DNA from: Flavobacteriales bacterium
GTDB taxonomy: Bacteria; Bacteroidota; Bacteroidia; Flavobacteriales_F; PHOS-HE28
Reading direction: 5' to 3'
DNA length: 64,000 nt
NCBI GenBank assembly: GCA_016704485.1
Contig: JADJAA010000002.1
Location: 1-64,000 of the forward strand
In this document: piece after piece, positions 9,260 to 19,146 of the stretch
Numbering within the stretch: position 1 is the first letter of the stretch
Layout: each line of letters begins with the position of its first letter
Program-made: the position numbers and the translations under genes
Notes under the pieces: model-generated
Seen by the model: the letters and a program-made list of their open reading frames with translations, nothing else
The model's database searches: none
Told to the model about the DNA's origin: nothing

Positions 9260-10005
9260 TCAGTAACCCAGTGTTGCGCTGGCTCCACACGTAAGACGAC
9301 CAACCTGGTCTGATCCATGGGCGTGGTTCGATGTATCATCCATCCATTCCCACTCCGAGAACAATCCCTGCAATTGCCCAGCGAGCACTGTGCAACCTAC
9401 AACATACTCTGCCCAGCTACATAGTTTGCCACCAAGGTTGGCACAACGATCCCGTGACGGGTGGAACAACATGCCAGTAACAACGTCGGCTTCAATACAT
9501 AAGCGGTCAGTCGCTTGCAGAAAACTGGAGGGCAGCCCGTCTCCGTACGGTCCATCAGTATGAAGTAGCCATTCGCGTAGAGCACTTCACAAACAGCGCC
9601 AGCAAGCAATTGACCATTAGTGGGTGGTAGACCATCAGGCCTGACCAAAGGGACCGAGGCCAAGCCGTTCGCACCTTTCACATAGGTCGGCCCGAACTGA
9701 TCGACAGGTGACAGGAACCGTAACAAAAGCCCGTCCGATAGTGAAGCCACGTCCGGCAGTGCAACAAGCAAGATCGTGTCAGAGGACATAGTTGCGGAAC
9801 ACCAAGTGTAACCTCCTGAAACAACAACTCCGTTCACCGTGATCGCAGAGGAATTGGACTCTGGCTCACCAACACCTTGCACGGTACGCTGTGCATCGTT
9901 CCCGGTAATTTGGATCGGCTTGTCATAAGTCACCTGTGCAAAGCAGCCTAATAAAGCGGTTACTGCGAGCACAGTAAGCGAGGTTCTTATCTGGTCATGC
10001 AACAT
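9260..10005 (-). pseudogene. Exported cassette protein A2 (tail-fibre-like / lectin-like), frameshifted
   Basis: The start at 10005 gives a signal peptide (LTVLAVTALLGCFAQ), then IQITGNDAQRTVQGV and the middle domain with GQLLAGAVCEVLYANGYFIL. The frame breaks at the TTTT run near 9521-9526 after TETGCPP. The other frame continues to DRCANLGGKLCSWAEYVVGC and WEWMDDTSNHAHG, ending at 9260. The paralogue at 24220-25008 has the same order in one frame. The tail lacks the final RCC motif and ends ASATLGY. The start overlaps the end of A1 by 19 bases, as in the second cassette. Function is unknown. Confidence 0.7.
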
Positions 10006-10811
10006 CTGAAACGTACACTAGTAGTTGAAGCTATAGAGGAGCCGTGTTTACAATCTATTCCGGGGATCGTTCCGGTCTCACCATTTCCTCCATTACCAAT
10101 TCGTTTGCCTCCGTCCAGATGGTTAGCGGCATCGTCCACCCACTCATAATCGAGCACTGTGCCAAGGAAGCCGGGAATTCGCAGGCACTGATGGACCCAT
10201 TCGCTATTCTTGCACAATCGCGCACCACGGTTCTTGCAGAAGACCACTGCATCAAAGAAGGAAACTTCTGAACGTGAGGAATCTTCGATGCAATATTCCC
10301 TTGCACCCACACTGAATCCGTTCTTACAGGGGATCGAAGAACTCCCAAGAACGATGAAACGCTGGCCATCATAGATCATCCGGGAAGGCACTCCGGGCCA
10401 TAGATCAGCACTATCCAATGGTATGCCACCTGCTTTTACGATGGGTCTTGCACCCAAATTATTCAGATCCAGTGTCGCTCCGGGTTCATTTGCCGATGTA
10501 GGTAGGATCGTCACTACCATCCCAGCAGAATAGTTCACTGGGGCAGGAACAAGAGTTCCGTTCAACAAAGTGGTTCCATTGACCGTCGTATACGTGGTCC
10601 GATTAGTTCGAATCGCCTCCACACTAATTGCCGCATCTGCGGTAAGGGGGTCGGCTAAGCCGGTGATCTGTCGCTCATTCGGGTTGGCACCGTTGAGTAC
10701 CAATGGCCCAGGGAGCATCAATTGTGCATTGCACCAATGGACGTTTCCTATTAGTGCGACCAACGGCAACAACACGTAGTATATAGCGCTTTCGAATGTT
10801 GATGTGACCAT
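9987..10811 (-). CDS. Exported cassette protein A1 (tail-fibre-like / lectin-like)
   Basis: An intact 274-residue protein, first of the cassette. It has a signal peptide (residues about 1-30, ending CNAQ), then LVLNGANPNERQITGL. A middle domain of about 90 residues resembles phage tail-fibre repeats (LDLNNLGARPIVKAGGIPL, then MIYDGQRFIVLG). The C-terminal domain of about 110 residues has ordered cysteines and the blocks YCIE, FFDAVVFC, RGARLCKNSEW, YEWVDDAANH and RFRCCMTR. That end resembles the FGE-sulfatase/C-type lectin fold (compare RLPTEAEW), a resemblance judged by eye. No T9SS sorting domain is present. Likely periplasmic, surface or released; ligand unknown. Confidence 0.8.
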   Translation of the reverse strand: MVTSTFESAIYYVLLPLVALIGNVHWCNAQLMLPGPLVLNGANPNERQITGLADPLTADAAISVEAIRTNRTTYTTVNGTTLLNGTLVPAPVNYSAGMVVTILPTSANEPGATLDLNNLGARPIVKAGGIPLDSADLWPGVPSRMIYDGQRFIVLGSSSIPCKNGFSVGAREYCIEDSSRSEVSFFDAVVFCKNRGARLCKNSEWVHQCLRIPGFLGTVLDYEWVDDAANHLDGGKRIGNGGNGETGTIPGIDCKHGSSIASTTSVRFRCCMTR

Positions 10812-10946
10812 ACTGGACCTTCAATGACGGTGCAAAAATAGTGAAGCGTAAGTAAAATCTACAGTATCATCTGACAATTGGATCCTGTGGTCGGTTCTGA
10901 TACGATCTGCAGAGCTTTTGCAGAAGAATTGTTCTTCCATATCGGG

Positions 10947-10954
10947 TATCTTCG
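10947..10954 (+). promoter_or_regulatory. Candidate -7 element (TATCTTCG)
   Basis: TATCTTCG is a variant of the phylum consensus and lies 10 bases before the ATG at 10965, which supports that start and implies a very short leader. It reads divergently from the A cassette. Confidence 0.35.
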
Positions 10955-10964
10955 CGCTCAGAAA

Positions 10965-11929
10965 ATGGAAGTGTCGGTAGTGGTTCCGGTCTTTAATGCG
11001 ATACAGTATATCGAAGCGGCTGTAAACTCCATACTCGCTGTGCCAGAAGTTGCTGAGGTGGGTGGATCGTGGATGATGGTTCAACGGATGGATCCCGTGA
11101 ACTTGTCCACCGCTTATTCGCGAGCGAGGAACGTGTGGTCGTTTACCATCATCCCGGTAGCGTGAATAAAGGCGTTTCCGCAACCCGGAACCTGGGTATG
11201 CAGAAAGCCAGGAAGGAGTTCATTGCATTTTTGGATTCGGATGACCTATTCCTACCGGATCGATTCAAGGTGGACCGACAGGTATTTGCGGAACATGCGG
11301 ATGCCGAAGGGGTCTATGGCGCAATAGGCGTGCACTACCACGATGAAGGAGGCCGTGAACAATTCAATAAGGTATTTGCAAGTGAGCTTACGACATTGCG
11401 TAAAAGGCTGCCTCCGGAACGCCTGTTCGAAGCTTTCATGGGCATTGGTGAGCCGGTTCATGACCTTGGGAATTTTTCGTTGGATGCAGTTACTTTGAAA
11501 CGAAGCGCATTGGCCAAGATGCCTCAGCTATTGAGAGAGGGAATGTCCATGCACGAAGATTCTGAATTCACAGTTCGTCTTGCATTTTATCTGCGCATGT
11601 ATCCGGGCAGTATAGAGAAAGCAGTGGCGCTAAGAGGAGTGCATGGCGAGAATCGCATTACGGCGAATGAACGCTCACCGCGCATGCGTTGGCACTACAA
11701 TGAAGTGCTGTTGGAATGGGCAATGAAGGAGGTGAAGGATCAGCGTGTGATCAATAAACTGAGATCCCAAGTGGTGCATGGTGCATTGAAAAGTGCCGGA
11801 TCACCGATTGAGAAGCGTAACGCGATCAAGCTAATGCTGCATACGCCATCACAATGGAAGCGCGTTGATTCCGCCCACGCTTTCATAGAACTAGTAACGG
11901 GAAAGGCACATGGACAACTCGAACATTAA
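10965..11929 (+). pseudogene. GT2 glycosyltransferase with one frameshift
   Basis: From ATG 10965 the protein reads MEVSVVVPVFNAIQYIEAAV, a standard GT2 N-terminus. It derails in a G-rich stretch at about 11056-11066. The second frame carries VDDGSTDGSRELV, GVSATRNLG and FLDSDDLFLPDRF (the DSDD metal motif) and runs to 11929. Joined, it is about 320 residues, normal for the family. It is the first gene of a run of glycosyltransferases reading rightward after the divergent A cassette. The lesion is a one- or two-base change in short G/GT repeats; it could be slippage, decay or consensus error. Confidence 0.75.
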
Positions 11930-12043
11930 AGAACGCATCCAACGTGGTTTACAGGATCCTCTGGAAGATCAAGGGTAGCGCACCGCCCGTTCCAATCCCA
12001 AGTGTTAGCACTTTATAAAGGTCTTGCACACTGACTCAATATC

Positions 12044-12466
12044 ATGAGTGTTCAACTTTTGCCTCCAAAAATAATCTCGCTGATCACGCTTTACAACAAA
12101 GGCGAGTTCGCAGGTGAGACATGGGAGAGCATTGTGAAAAATACATTACGGGATCTCACGAAGGAACAGCTAAAGCTCCATGTTTACCCAAGTGAAGGAG
12201 ATCCTACAGGATTATCGGTCAGCAAAGTTCCTGAGTTATGGAAATGGGTGAATGAAATCAAGCAGATCAACAAGAGCAAAGGCGTATTTCCGGAACCCAT
12301 ATTTTCCAATGAAGTGGAACGTCACTGGGAGCGTTTGTTCAATTTATTGGCCGATCAGGATGCCGCGGCTGCACTGGCTCATGCGCGTTGTTCCAGAACG
12401 GTTTCTCTGAATGCCATCGCCCATATTGGTAAGCGCATGGTCCGACGAATTTCAGGTGATAAGTAG
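12044..12466 (+). pseudogene. GT2 glycosyltransferase remnant lacking its catalytic core
   Basis: This 140-residue frame starts like the next gene (ISLITLYNKGEFAGETWESI matches VLMTLYNKGEFVVEAIDSI) but has no DDGSTD or DxD region. It then jumps to a C-terminal region like that gene's tail: LWKWVNEIKQINKSKGVFP and HWERLFNLLADQDAAAALAH compare with LWNWRCKLIVMNRSRQLFP and YCWNTAYFLLADDGIGAAITH. About 200 residues are missing in frame. It could not transfer sugar. It is most likely a deleted paralogue; a retained small non-enzymatic protein is less likely. Confidence 0.65.
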
Positions 12467-12498
12467 TAGGATCGCTCCGAGTACACCAAGCAATTGCA

Positions 12499-13509
12499 AT
12501 GGATCAAGAGCCCAAGGTCAGCGTTCTTATGACGCTCTACAACAAAGGAGAATTTGTTGTAGAGGCCATTGATAGCATCTTGAAAGGGACATATGGCGAT
12601 CTTGAGGTATTGGTCATGGACGATGCCAGTACGGACGACGGTCCTGCAAAGGTGCGAGCGATCAATGATCCGCGGATCAGGCTTGTTACCGCCGAAAAGA
12701 ACGGAGGAAGGGCAGCCGCAGCCAACCGGGGCTATGAAGCTGCACGAGGCGAATACATTGCAGTGCTGGATGCGGATGATACAGCGCACCCGGACCGATT
12801 GGCCAAGCAGGTCGCGTTCATGGATGCACATCCGGAAGTGGGTGTTTGTGGCACTGCTGCACGTTATTTCGGGGCGCGTACGGGTATTGATCGTTGGCCG
12901 GCCACGGATCGCGAATGCCGTGCTAAACTGTTGTTCACCGATCCTGTTCTGTATGGGTCTTCAATGATCCGGCGGTCGGTCATTATGGACAATGGTCTGC
13001 GTAGCAACGCGGATTGGCGGTTTCCGGGCGAAGACTATATCTTCATGGTGAGAGTAAGTGAGTATGCTCAATTCGCGAACTTGCCGGAGCCTTTGTTGAA
13101 CTACCGCATAGGTGAACAGAATCAACGCCATGGAAGAGACCCGGTCCACGACAAAGAGCAGGTCTGTCGGTATGGTTTCGGATCGTATGGGATCGCTGCA
13201 ACGGATGAGGAATTCGCCTTACAGCTCATGTTCCACAAGCTCAAGAAAGGAACATTCAACAGTGCTCGGGTGAGATCCTTGTGGAACTGGCGGTGCAAAT
13301 TGATCGTCATGAACCGGTCACGCCAGCTATTTCCGGTTGACTTATTCGAAAAGCATGTCGAATACTGTTGGAATACGGCATATTTCCTCTTAGCTGACGA
13401 TGGAATTGGTGCTGCCATTACACACATGCGGCTATCCGGAAAATGGCCGTTGGATCGGTTGGTCTACTTAATGAAGGTCACGCTCAAACGTTGGGTGGGA
13501 AGAGGTTGA
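12499..13509 (+). CDS. GT2 glycosyltransferase
   Basis: An intact 336-residue transferase: VSVLMTLYNKGEFVVEA, MDDASTDDGP, GGRAAAANRGYEAARGEYIA and VLDADDTAHPDRLAKQ, then FPGEDYIFMVRVS on the acceptor side. The long C-terminal helical tail (from about residue 230) is shared with the remnant upstream and the broken gene at 14565-15574, so three genes of one subfamily lie in a row. The start ATG lies 32 bases after the preceding stop. It acts at the cytoplasmic face of the inner membrane on a glycan precursor; the sugar is unknown. Confidence 0.9.
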   Translation: MDQEPKVSVLMTLYNKGEFVVEAIDSILKGTYGDLEVLVMDDASTDDGPAKVRAINDPRIRLVTAEKNGGRAAAANRGYEAARGEYIAVLDADDTAHPDRLAKQVAFMDAHPEVGVCGTAARYFGARTGIDRWPATDRECRAKLLFTDPVLYGSSMIRRSVIMDNGLRSNADWRFPGEDYIFMVRVSEYAQFANLPEPLLNYRIGEQNQRHGRDPVHDKEQVCRYGFGSYGIAATDEEFALQLMFHKLKKGTFNSARVRSLWNWRCKLIVMNRSRQLFPVDLFEKHVEYCWNTAYFLLADDGIGAAITHMRLSGKWPLDRLVYLMKVTLKRWVGRG

Positions 13510-13562
13510 ATAATTGTTGCAAGACTCCAGTATCTTGCACGCAATAGCGTCTGTCACGGTCT

Positions 13563-14568
13563 ATGAACCTCCCTGTCGTCTCCATAATAACCCCAAGTTT
13601 TCAGCAAGCGGCATTCTTGCCGGAGTGCATCGCTTCGGTCGGCACTCAGGACCGTTCCATCACGGAACACATCATTGTGGATGGTGGAAGTACTGATGGG
13701 TCCGTACATTATTGAACAGAACGAGAAGAATTTGAAATGGTGGTGCAGTGAAAAGGACCGTGGACAAAGCCATGCCATCAATAAAGGGTTGGAGCATGCC
13801 TCGGGCAAGGTCTTCAGTTGGATCAACAGCGATGATGCTTTACTACCGGGTGCGTTGCATATCGTATCGGAAGCATTCGCCCAGGATCCCGACCTACTTA
13901 TCTTCGAAGGTATTCGAATGGTTCGTCAGAAAGATGGAACGGGAGAGCCGTTGCCTTTGGATATTTTATCGCAAACCGATGCACTTTATCATTCTCCGAA
14001 GATCAATCAGCAGTCGACCTTTTACGCATTGGATAAGGTCAAGGAGATCGGCGGTGTTGATGAAGCGTTGAAATACGTGATGGATCACGAACTCTGGTTG
14101 CAATTTCTATTTCGATATGGAATAGAACACCTGCGTATTGAACCCGTACGGCTGGCCATGTTCAGGATGCATGAAGACGCTAAAACGGCCACGGCACCTG
14201 AAGCGTTCGTGGACGAAATGGCGGGTGTCCTGCACGGGTTATGTTGTGCAGTGGAGCTTCTGGATCTAGCGCAGATACTCTCCGTCGGACATGAACTGCC
14301 CAATGGCTTGCGGGGCATACCGGTAAGCATGATGGAGCAGGATCGCATTTCGCGGATGGTGATACATTTTCTGTTGAAATGGAATAGAGTAATACACTCC
14401 GAACGAAGGTTCAATGCTATGCGGTTGTTCCTTTCAACACGCTTCGTTCATACGATCACTCTCAACGCAGAACAGCAAGAACGCCTTAAGGTGATTGCCG
14501 ATCAGGTGAGTGCTGGAAGCTGGCTTGCCTTTCGTGCAAAGCGTAAATGGCAGCACTTATGGGGATGA
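13563..14568 (+). pseudogene. GT2 glycosyltransferase with one frameshift
   Basis: ATG 13563 begins MNLPVVSIITPSFQQAAFLPE and reads through IIVDGGSTDGS before a stop at 13714. The next frame continues IEQNEKNLKWWCSEKDRGQS, INKGLEHASGKVFSWINSDD and runs to 14568. This matches the GT2 subgroup that has DGGSTDGS followed by WxSEKDxGQSxAINKG, so one base is missing near 13704-13713. If repaired it would be about 335 residues. Its stop overlaps the next start (ATGA), as in an operon. Role: glycan assembly; sugar unknown. Confidence 0.8.
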
Positions 14569-15574
14569 AGGTGAGCGTGGTAGTTCCGGTGTACAACAAA
14601 GCACCTTTCTAAGGGAATGTTTCGAAAGCATTTTCGCGCAATCATTCACCGATCTAGAGGTGATCGCGGTGGATGATGCCAGTACAGATAATAGCTTGGA
14701 CGTACTAAGGTCATTCACTGATCCACGATTGCGCGTATTGTCGAATCCAACGAACAAAGGGCCTGGTGTTACTGCTCAGCATGCGATGGATCAGGCAGAA
14801 GGTGAATACATCATTCGTGTGGATGCGGATGATATTTTGTTGCCCCACCGGTTCAAAGAACAGATCGCTTTCATGGATGCACATCCGGAGATCGGCATCA
14901 GCGGTACCAATATCAAGATTCTCGGGCGCAACGAGGTGATCAAAAGGCCTACGCATCCGAACACCTGCAAAGTGCAATTGCTTTTTGGTGTAGCTGTTAT
15001 GCAACCAACGAGTATCTATCGTCGATCCTTATTGCAGGAACATGATCTGCGCTATCAACCCGAGTGGCCGCGGTATGGCGAGGATTGGATGTTCCAAGCG
15101 CGTGCATCGCGCAAATTGCAATTCTCGAATTTGGATGATGTCACGGTCGAATACAGACGTGGAGAGCAAGGCGTTTCGTTCGGAAGGGATCGATCGAATG
15201 AGCTTCCGGAGTGCATCAATTTTGCATTCGAGGAATTGGGATGGCCACCACCCCTCGCCGGCTGAAATGAACGTCCATTTATGGTCATCAACCTATTCTC
15301 GGAACCGCCAACCGGCCATTCGGTGAAGTTCTTTCGGCAATGGTTGAATAAATTGGAACATATCAATTCCAGGGCGGGAACCTTCGATCCAGAAGCGTTG
15401 CATATGCGGGTTCATGATGCCTGGCGACAACTCCTTTATCAATTGCCTAAGCATGGCAAAGAACCCCTCATTGCTTACATCAAGGAAGGTGGAGCGCTCG
15501 ATCTTCGAAGAATATATTTTATCCTTCGAACCATGCTAGGTTCACAGCCAAAGATCAACACACCAAAGAAATGA
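14565..15574 (+). pseudogene. GT2 glycosyltransferase with a frameshift and an in-frame stop
   Basis: ATG 14565 starts MKVSVVVPVYNKAPF and stops at 14610. The frame resumes one base away as FLRECFESIFAQSF with VDDASTDNS, VDADDILLPHRF and YGEDWMFQARAS. That frame meets TGA at 15263-15265, but the same frame continues NERPFMVINLFSEPPTGHS and the helical tail to 15574. There the stop overlaps the next start in ATGA, as a genuine gene end would. The upstream overlap is also ATGA. Two independent lesions in one gene make decay more likely than a single sequencing slip. The subfamily is the same as 12499-13509. Confidence 0.75.
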
Positions 15575-16761
15575 AAGAGCTCTGGTTGTGTACACGTCAG
15601 TATCCCAATGGGAGAGGGGAAGCATTCTTGCAACATGCGCTACCGATCTGGCAGAAGCAGTTCAGTCGTGTTGTGGTCATTCCCATGTTCGATGGAGAAG
15701 GGGAGTTTCCCGTACCCGACGGCATTGAAGTATTGCAGTTATGGAAGGATGACGATTACACCCCATTATCGAAACACGGGACGCTCCTAAATGCTCCAGC
15801 AGTTCTGCGGACCATGAGCAGGTATGGAGATCGCGAGGGTCGGTCGCGGCGTTATGTTCTGAGCCTTTCGCGTCAATTGGTACGAAAAGCAACGGTTTTC
15901 TGGGCGCGGATGGGCAAGAGCTATGATCCTGATAGAGTCGTAGTTCTATCTCTTTGGTTGGAAGACTGGGTTACCGTACTAGGATTGGTGAAAGAGCGCA
16001 ATCCTGGGTTCCGGTTTTCGGCAATGGGCCATGGTTGGGACTTGTTCGAACATCGCAGAGCCAGTGGCAACATTCCATTCAGGACATATCAGTTGGATGC
16101 TGCGGATCAACTTCTTTTGGTATCGGGTCCCGGGGTCGATCATATAAAAGAGAACTATCCGCAACACGCGTATAAAACCATATTGGCCCGTTTGGGAACA
16201 CCGGATCATGGTCTTGCACCATGGGCACCCTCACCTACACTGCGTATTGCAAGTTGTTCCTACCTGCGCAAACCCAAACGAGTAGATCTGCTTGTCGAAG
16301 CACTTGCACAATTGGATAGACCGGTGGAATGGACCCATTTTGGAGATGGGCCTGATCGGGATCCTATCCAGAAAGCGGTGGATCGGTTACCACGGAATAT
16401 CCGTGCGGACCTGCGTGGAAATACATCCAACGCCGATGTTCTGGAATGGTATGCCACCAGACCGGTAGACCTTTTCATTCACCTGAGCGACAGTGAAGGG
16501 TTACCTATAGCCTTGATGGAGGCCGCTAGTTTTGGGATACCATTATTGGCGAATGATGTAGGTGGCGTACGTGAGATCGTTAATGGATCAATAGGCTGTT
16601 TATTGAATGGCCACCCAAACGTATCCGAAATACTGGAGGCACTTCAACCATCGAATTTGGACCGTCTACTTTCACAAGAGTTCAGGCTAGGTGTTCGCAG
16701 CGCTTGGCAGGATGGGTTCAATTGTGCAACGAACTATCGGCGGATCGGTGAATTGCTTTGA
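15571..16761 (+). CDS. GT4 glycosyltransferase
   Basis: A 396-residue GT-B transferase. The N-terminal half has no recognisable motif beyond a Rossmann-like start (LWLCTRQYPNGRGEAFLQ). The C-terminal half has the retaining GT4 signature: LRIASCSYLRKPKRVDLLVEA, then HLSDSEGLPIALMEAASFG (E-x7-E region) and VGGVREIVNG. It overlaps the preceding broken GT2 by four bases, so it is part of the same operon. It likely extends the surface polysaccharide using a nucleotide sugar; the donor is not readable. Confidence 0.9.
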   Translation: MKELWLCTRQYPNGRGEAFLQHALPIWQKQFSRVVVIPMFDGEGEFPVPDGIEVLQLWKDDDYTPLSKHGTLLNAPAVLRTMSRYGDREGRSRRYVLSLSRQLVRKATVFWARMGKSYDPDRVVVLSLWLEDWVTVLGLVKERNPGFRFSAMGHGWDLFEHRRASGNIPFRTYQLDAADQLLLVSGPGVDHIKENYPQHAYKTILARLGTPDHGLAPWAPSPTLRIASCSYLRKPKRVDLLVEALAQLDRPVEWTHFGDGPDRDPIQKAVDRLPRNIRADLRGNTSNADVLEWYATRPVDLFIHLSDSEGLPIALMEAASFGIPLLANDVGGVREIVNGSIGCLLNGHPNVSEILEALQPSNLDRLLSQEFRLGVRSAWQDGFNCATNYRRIGELL

Positions 16762-16835
16762 GCTGCATTGGTGATGGGCTTACTTTCGCAGTAAGCTGAT
16801 ATGAATCGATAGTGCCCCGGAAGTGAACGATAACA

Positions 16836-17928
16836 ATGAAGAAATTAGTGATCATCATAGGCGCTCGCCCGAACTTCATGAAGGTGGCTCGGTTCAAGAA
16901 AGTCGCATCGGAACGCGGTGATTGGCAAGTAGTGTTGGTGCATACCGGTCAGCATCTGGATGATCGTATGAGTACGATCTTTTTCCAGCAGCTGCGCATG
17001 GTTCCTGATCATTCATTGGGTATTCACGCGAATACGCCAAATGCCAGGGATCGCAAGTATGATGTTGGCCTTGGAACCGGTTCTGATCAAGGAGCGACCG
17101 GATGTAATGATGGTGGTTGGAGATGTCGATAGCACCTTGGCGGCGGCTTTAACTGCCAATAAAGTAGGGATTGCTTTAGCGCATTTGGAAAGTGGACTTC
17201 GAAGTCGTGATCGTGGTATGCCGGAAGAATTCAATCGCATTGTCACGGATCGATTGGGCGATCATTTGTTCGTAACGGAACCAAGTGGAAGAGAAAATCT
17301 GATCGCCGAGGGCACGAGTGCCGATAGCATTCACTTGGTCGGGAATACCATGATCGATAGTCTTGTGGCATACGATGACCTGGTCCAGGCCAATGATATT
17401 TTGGAGCGCTCACAACTCGTGACCGGTGGCTATGCGTTGATGACCATGCATCGCCCCGCGACCGTGGATGATCCGAAAGAACTCGATAAGATGATCTCGT
17501 TGATCGAAGTGGCAGCAAAGGACCGTACCGTGGTATTCTCCGTACACCCGCGCACACGGACGAATATGGAACGATTCGGCTCGTTCAAGGAATTGGAGAA
17601 CATTAAGAACCTTCAATTACATGGCCCACTGGATTATTTTGCATTCCAGAAATTGATCGCACACAGCGAGGTAGTGATCACGGATAGTGGTGGAATTCAG
17701 GAAGAAACAACATTTCGACAGATCCCGTGTTTGACGCTCCGCCCCAATACGGAACGACCAATTACCGTAACCGAAGGGTCCAATGAATTGGTGCCATTTG
17801 ATCGAGATGCCTTGGCCGATGCACTCAACAGAATTCGTGATAAACGATTCAAGGAGAGCAAGATTCCGCATCTTTGGGACGGCCATGCAACGGAACGCGT
17901 TTTCGATGTATTGGATCGTTCGCTGTGA
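16836..17928 (+). pseudogene. wecB: UDP-N-acetylglucosamine 2-epimerase (WecB type), one frameshift
   Basis: The start MKKLVIIIGARPNFMKVARF and VLVHTGQHLDDRMS are diagnostic of non-hydrolysing UDP-GlcNAc 2-epimerases, which make UDP-ManNAc. The frame is lost around 17030-17045. The next frame continues RPDVMMVVGDVDSTLAAALT, HLESGLRSRDRGMPEE, VGNTMIDSL, MTMHRPATVD and ITDSGGIQEETTF to the stop at 17928. The joined length of about 364 residues is normal. All key blocks are present, so one base corrects it. Product: UDP-ManNAc for a surface glycan. The stop overlaps a GTG start of the next gene. Confidence 0.88.
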
Positions 17929-19061
17929 TACTCTACTTGACCTATAACGACCGTCCATCCGGTGTTTACTGGAGCCAAGTGACCGACGTGGTCATGCATC
18001 TCAATACGCTTGGGATGGAGCCAGTGCGTTTGGTCGCACTGGTCTCGATCCGGAAGTTCTGGAGCACGCGGAAGGCAATACGGCTTCGTGTACCGGATGC
18101 AATAGTCCTACCTATGATGCCACGTGCCCGCTATTGGCGCATGAATCTGGGGTGGGTATCCATGGTCTGTCGGCGTTTTAAACCGTCGGGTATCATTGGC
18201 CGTGGCATTTTTGCAACACACATGGCGCTTGAAATGCGCGAACGTGGTAAGATCGCGAAAGTGTGCTTGGATGGCCGAGGAGCTTATGCAGCAGAGTGGG
18301 AAGAATATCGAGTTGTGGATGATGAACGATTGATCGAGCAATGCCGACCGTTGGAGGCGGATGCTTTGCATCGTAGCGACATGCGTATCTCCGTTAGCCG
18401 AGCCCTTGTTAAACACTGGAAAGCGCGTTATGGATACGCGGGAAGCTCGTATGTAGTGATCCCTTGTACGCTGGGCATTGATATCATTGACCCGGTGGGT
18501 CAGGATCAAAATGCGGTACGCGCGGAGCTTGGTTGGTCAACGGGAGATAGGATCATGGTCTATGCTGGTAGCACGGTCGGTTGGCAGTCGTTGGAATTGG
18601 TGGAAAAGCAATTGGTACCTCTTTTGGCGGCGGAACCATCCTTAAAGCTCTTGTTCCTTTGCGAAGAGTCGCCTGAGACCATTTCGCTCATGAAGAAATT
18701 TCCGGACCAGGTTGAAAGACGGTGGTTACGACATGAACAGGTACGACGTTTTCTGATGGCTTGCGATATTGGAATACTATTGCGAGAGGATAGTTTAACG
18801 AACAGAGTTGCGTCGCCGACCAAATTTGCGGAGTATATCAGCGCCGGTCTGCCCGTATTGATCTCTCCTTATCTGGGAGACCTTAGTGACCTCGTGATGG
18901 AGCACCGGCTTGGTCTGGTGGTCGCTGAAGATGGGAGCGTTCCACCGATCCATTGTCCTGATCAAAAGGAACGCGAACGATTGTTAAGCGTTGCACGTGA
19001 GCAATTCACAAAGCGAGCACATCTTACGTCTTACACAAGGGTACTTGAGGCATTGCGTTAG
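17925..19061 (+). CDS. GT4-like glycosyltransferase
   Basis: About 378 residues from a GTG start at 17925 that overlaps the epimerase stop (GTGA). The N-terminal region reads VILYLTYNDRPSGVYWSQV. The C-terminal half looks GT-B: RIMVYAGSTVGWQSLELVEK, a DIGILLRE segment and SPTKFAEYISAGLPVL, where the GT4 EAxAxGxP block is replaced by EYISAGLP. It is a divergent member, seen mostly in polysaccharide clusters of this phylum. Coupling to the epimerase suggests use of a ManNAc-derived donor, an inference from position only. Confidence 0.8.
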   Translation: MILYLTYNDRPSGVYWSQVTDVVMHLNTLGMEPVRLVALVSIRKFWSTRKAIRLRVPDAIVLPMMPRARYWRMNLGWVSMVCRRFKPSGIIGRGIFATHMALEMRERGKIAKVCLDGRGAYAAEWEEYRVVDDERLIEQCRPLEADALHRSDMRISVSRALVKHWKARYGYAGSSYVVIPCTLGIDIIDPVGQDQNAVRAELGWSTGDRIMVYAGSTVGWQSLELVEKQLVPLLAAEPSLKLLFLCEESPETISLMKKFPDQVERRWLRHEQVRRFLMACDIGILLREDSLTNRVASPTKFAEYISAGLPVLISPYLGDLSDLVMEHRLGLVVAEDGSVPPIHCPDQKERERLLSVAREQFTKRAHLTSYTRVLEALR

Positions 19062-19133
19062 AGTCCTTATCTGAAATTTCCCGATCAGACTTTAAGATGA
19101 TCCTGAGATGGCCGCTATTATGAGCCATAGCCC

Positions 19134-19141
19134 TACCTTCG
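19134..19141 (+). promoter_or_regulatory. Candidate -7 element (TACCTTCG)
   Basis: TACCTTCG ends six bases before ATG 19147, supporting that codon rather than the upstream in-frame ATGs as the start of the epimerase gene. Confidence 0.4.
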
Positions 19142-19146
19142 CGGCA

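Noticed and set aside
8432..10811. Diversity-generating retroelement target proteins
   Set aside because: The lectin-like ends invite the idea, but no reverse transcriptase, template repeat or accessory gene was seen anywhere in the window.
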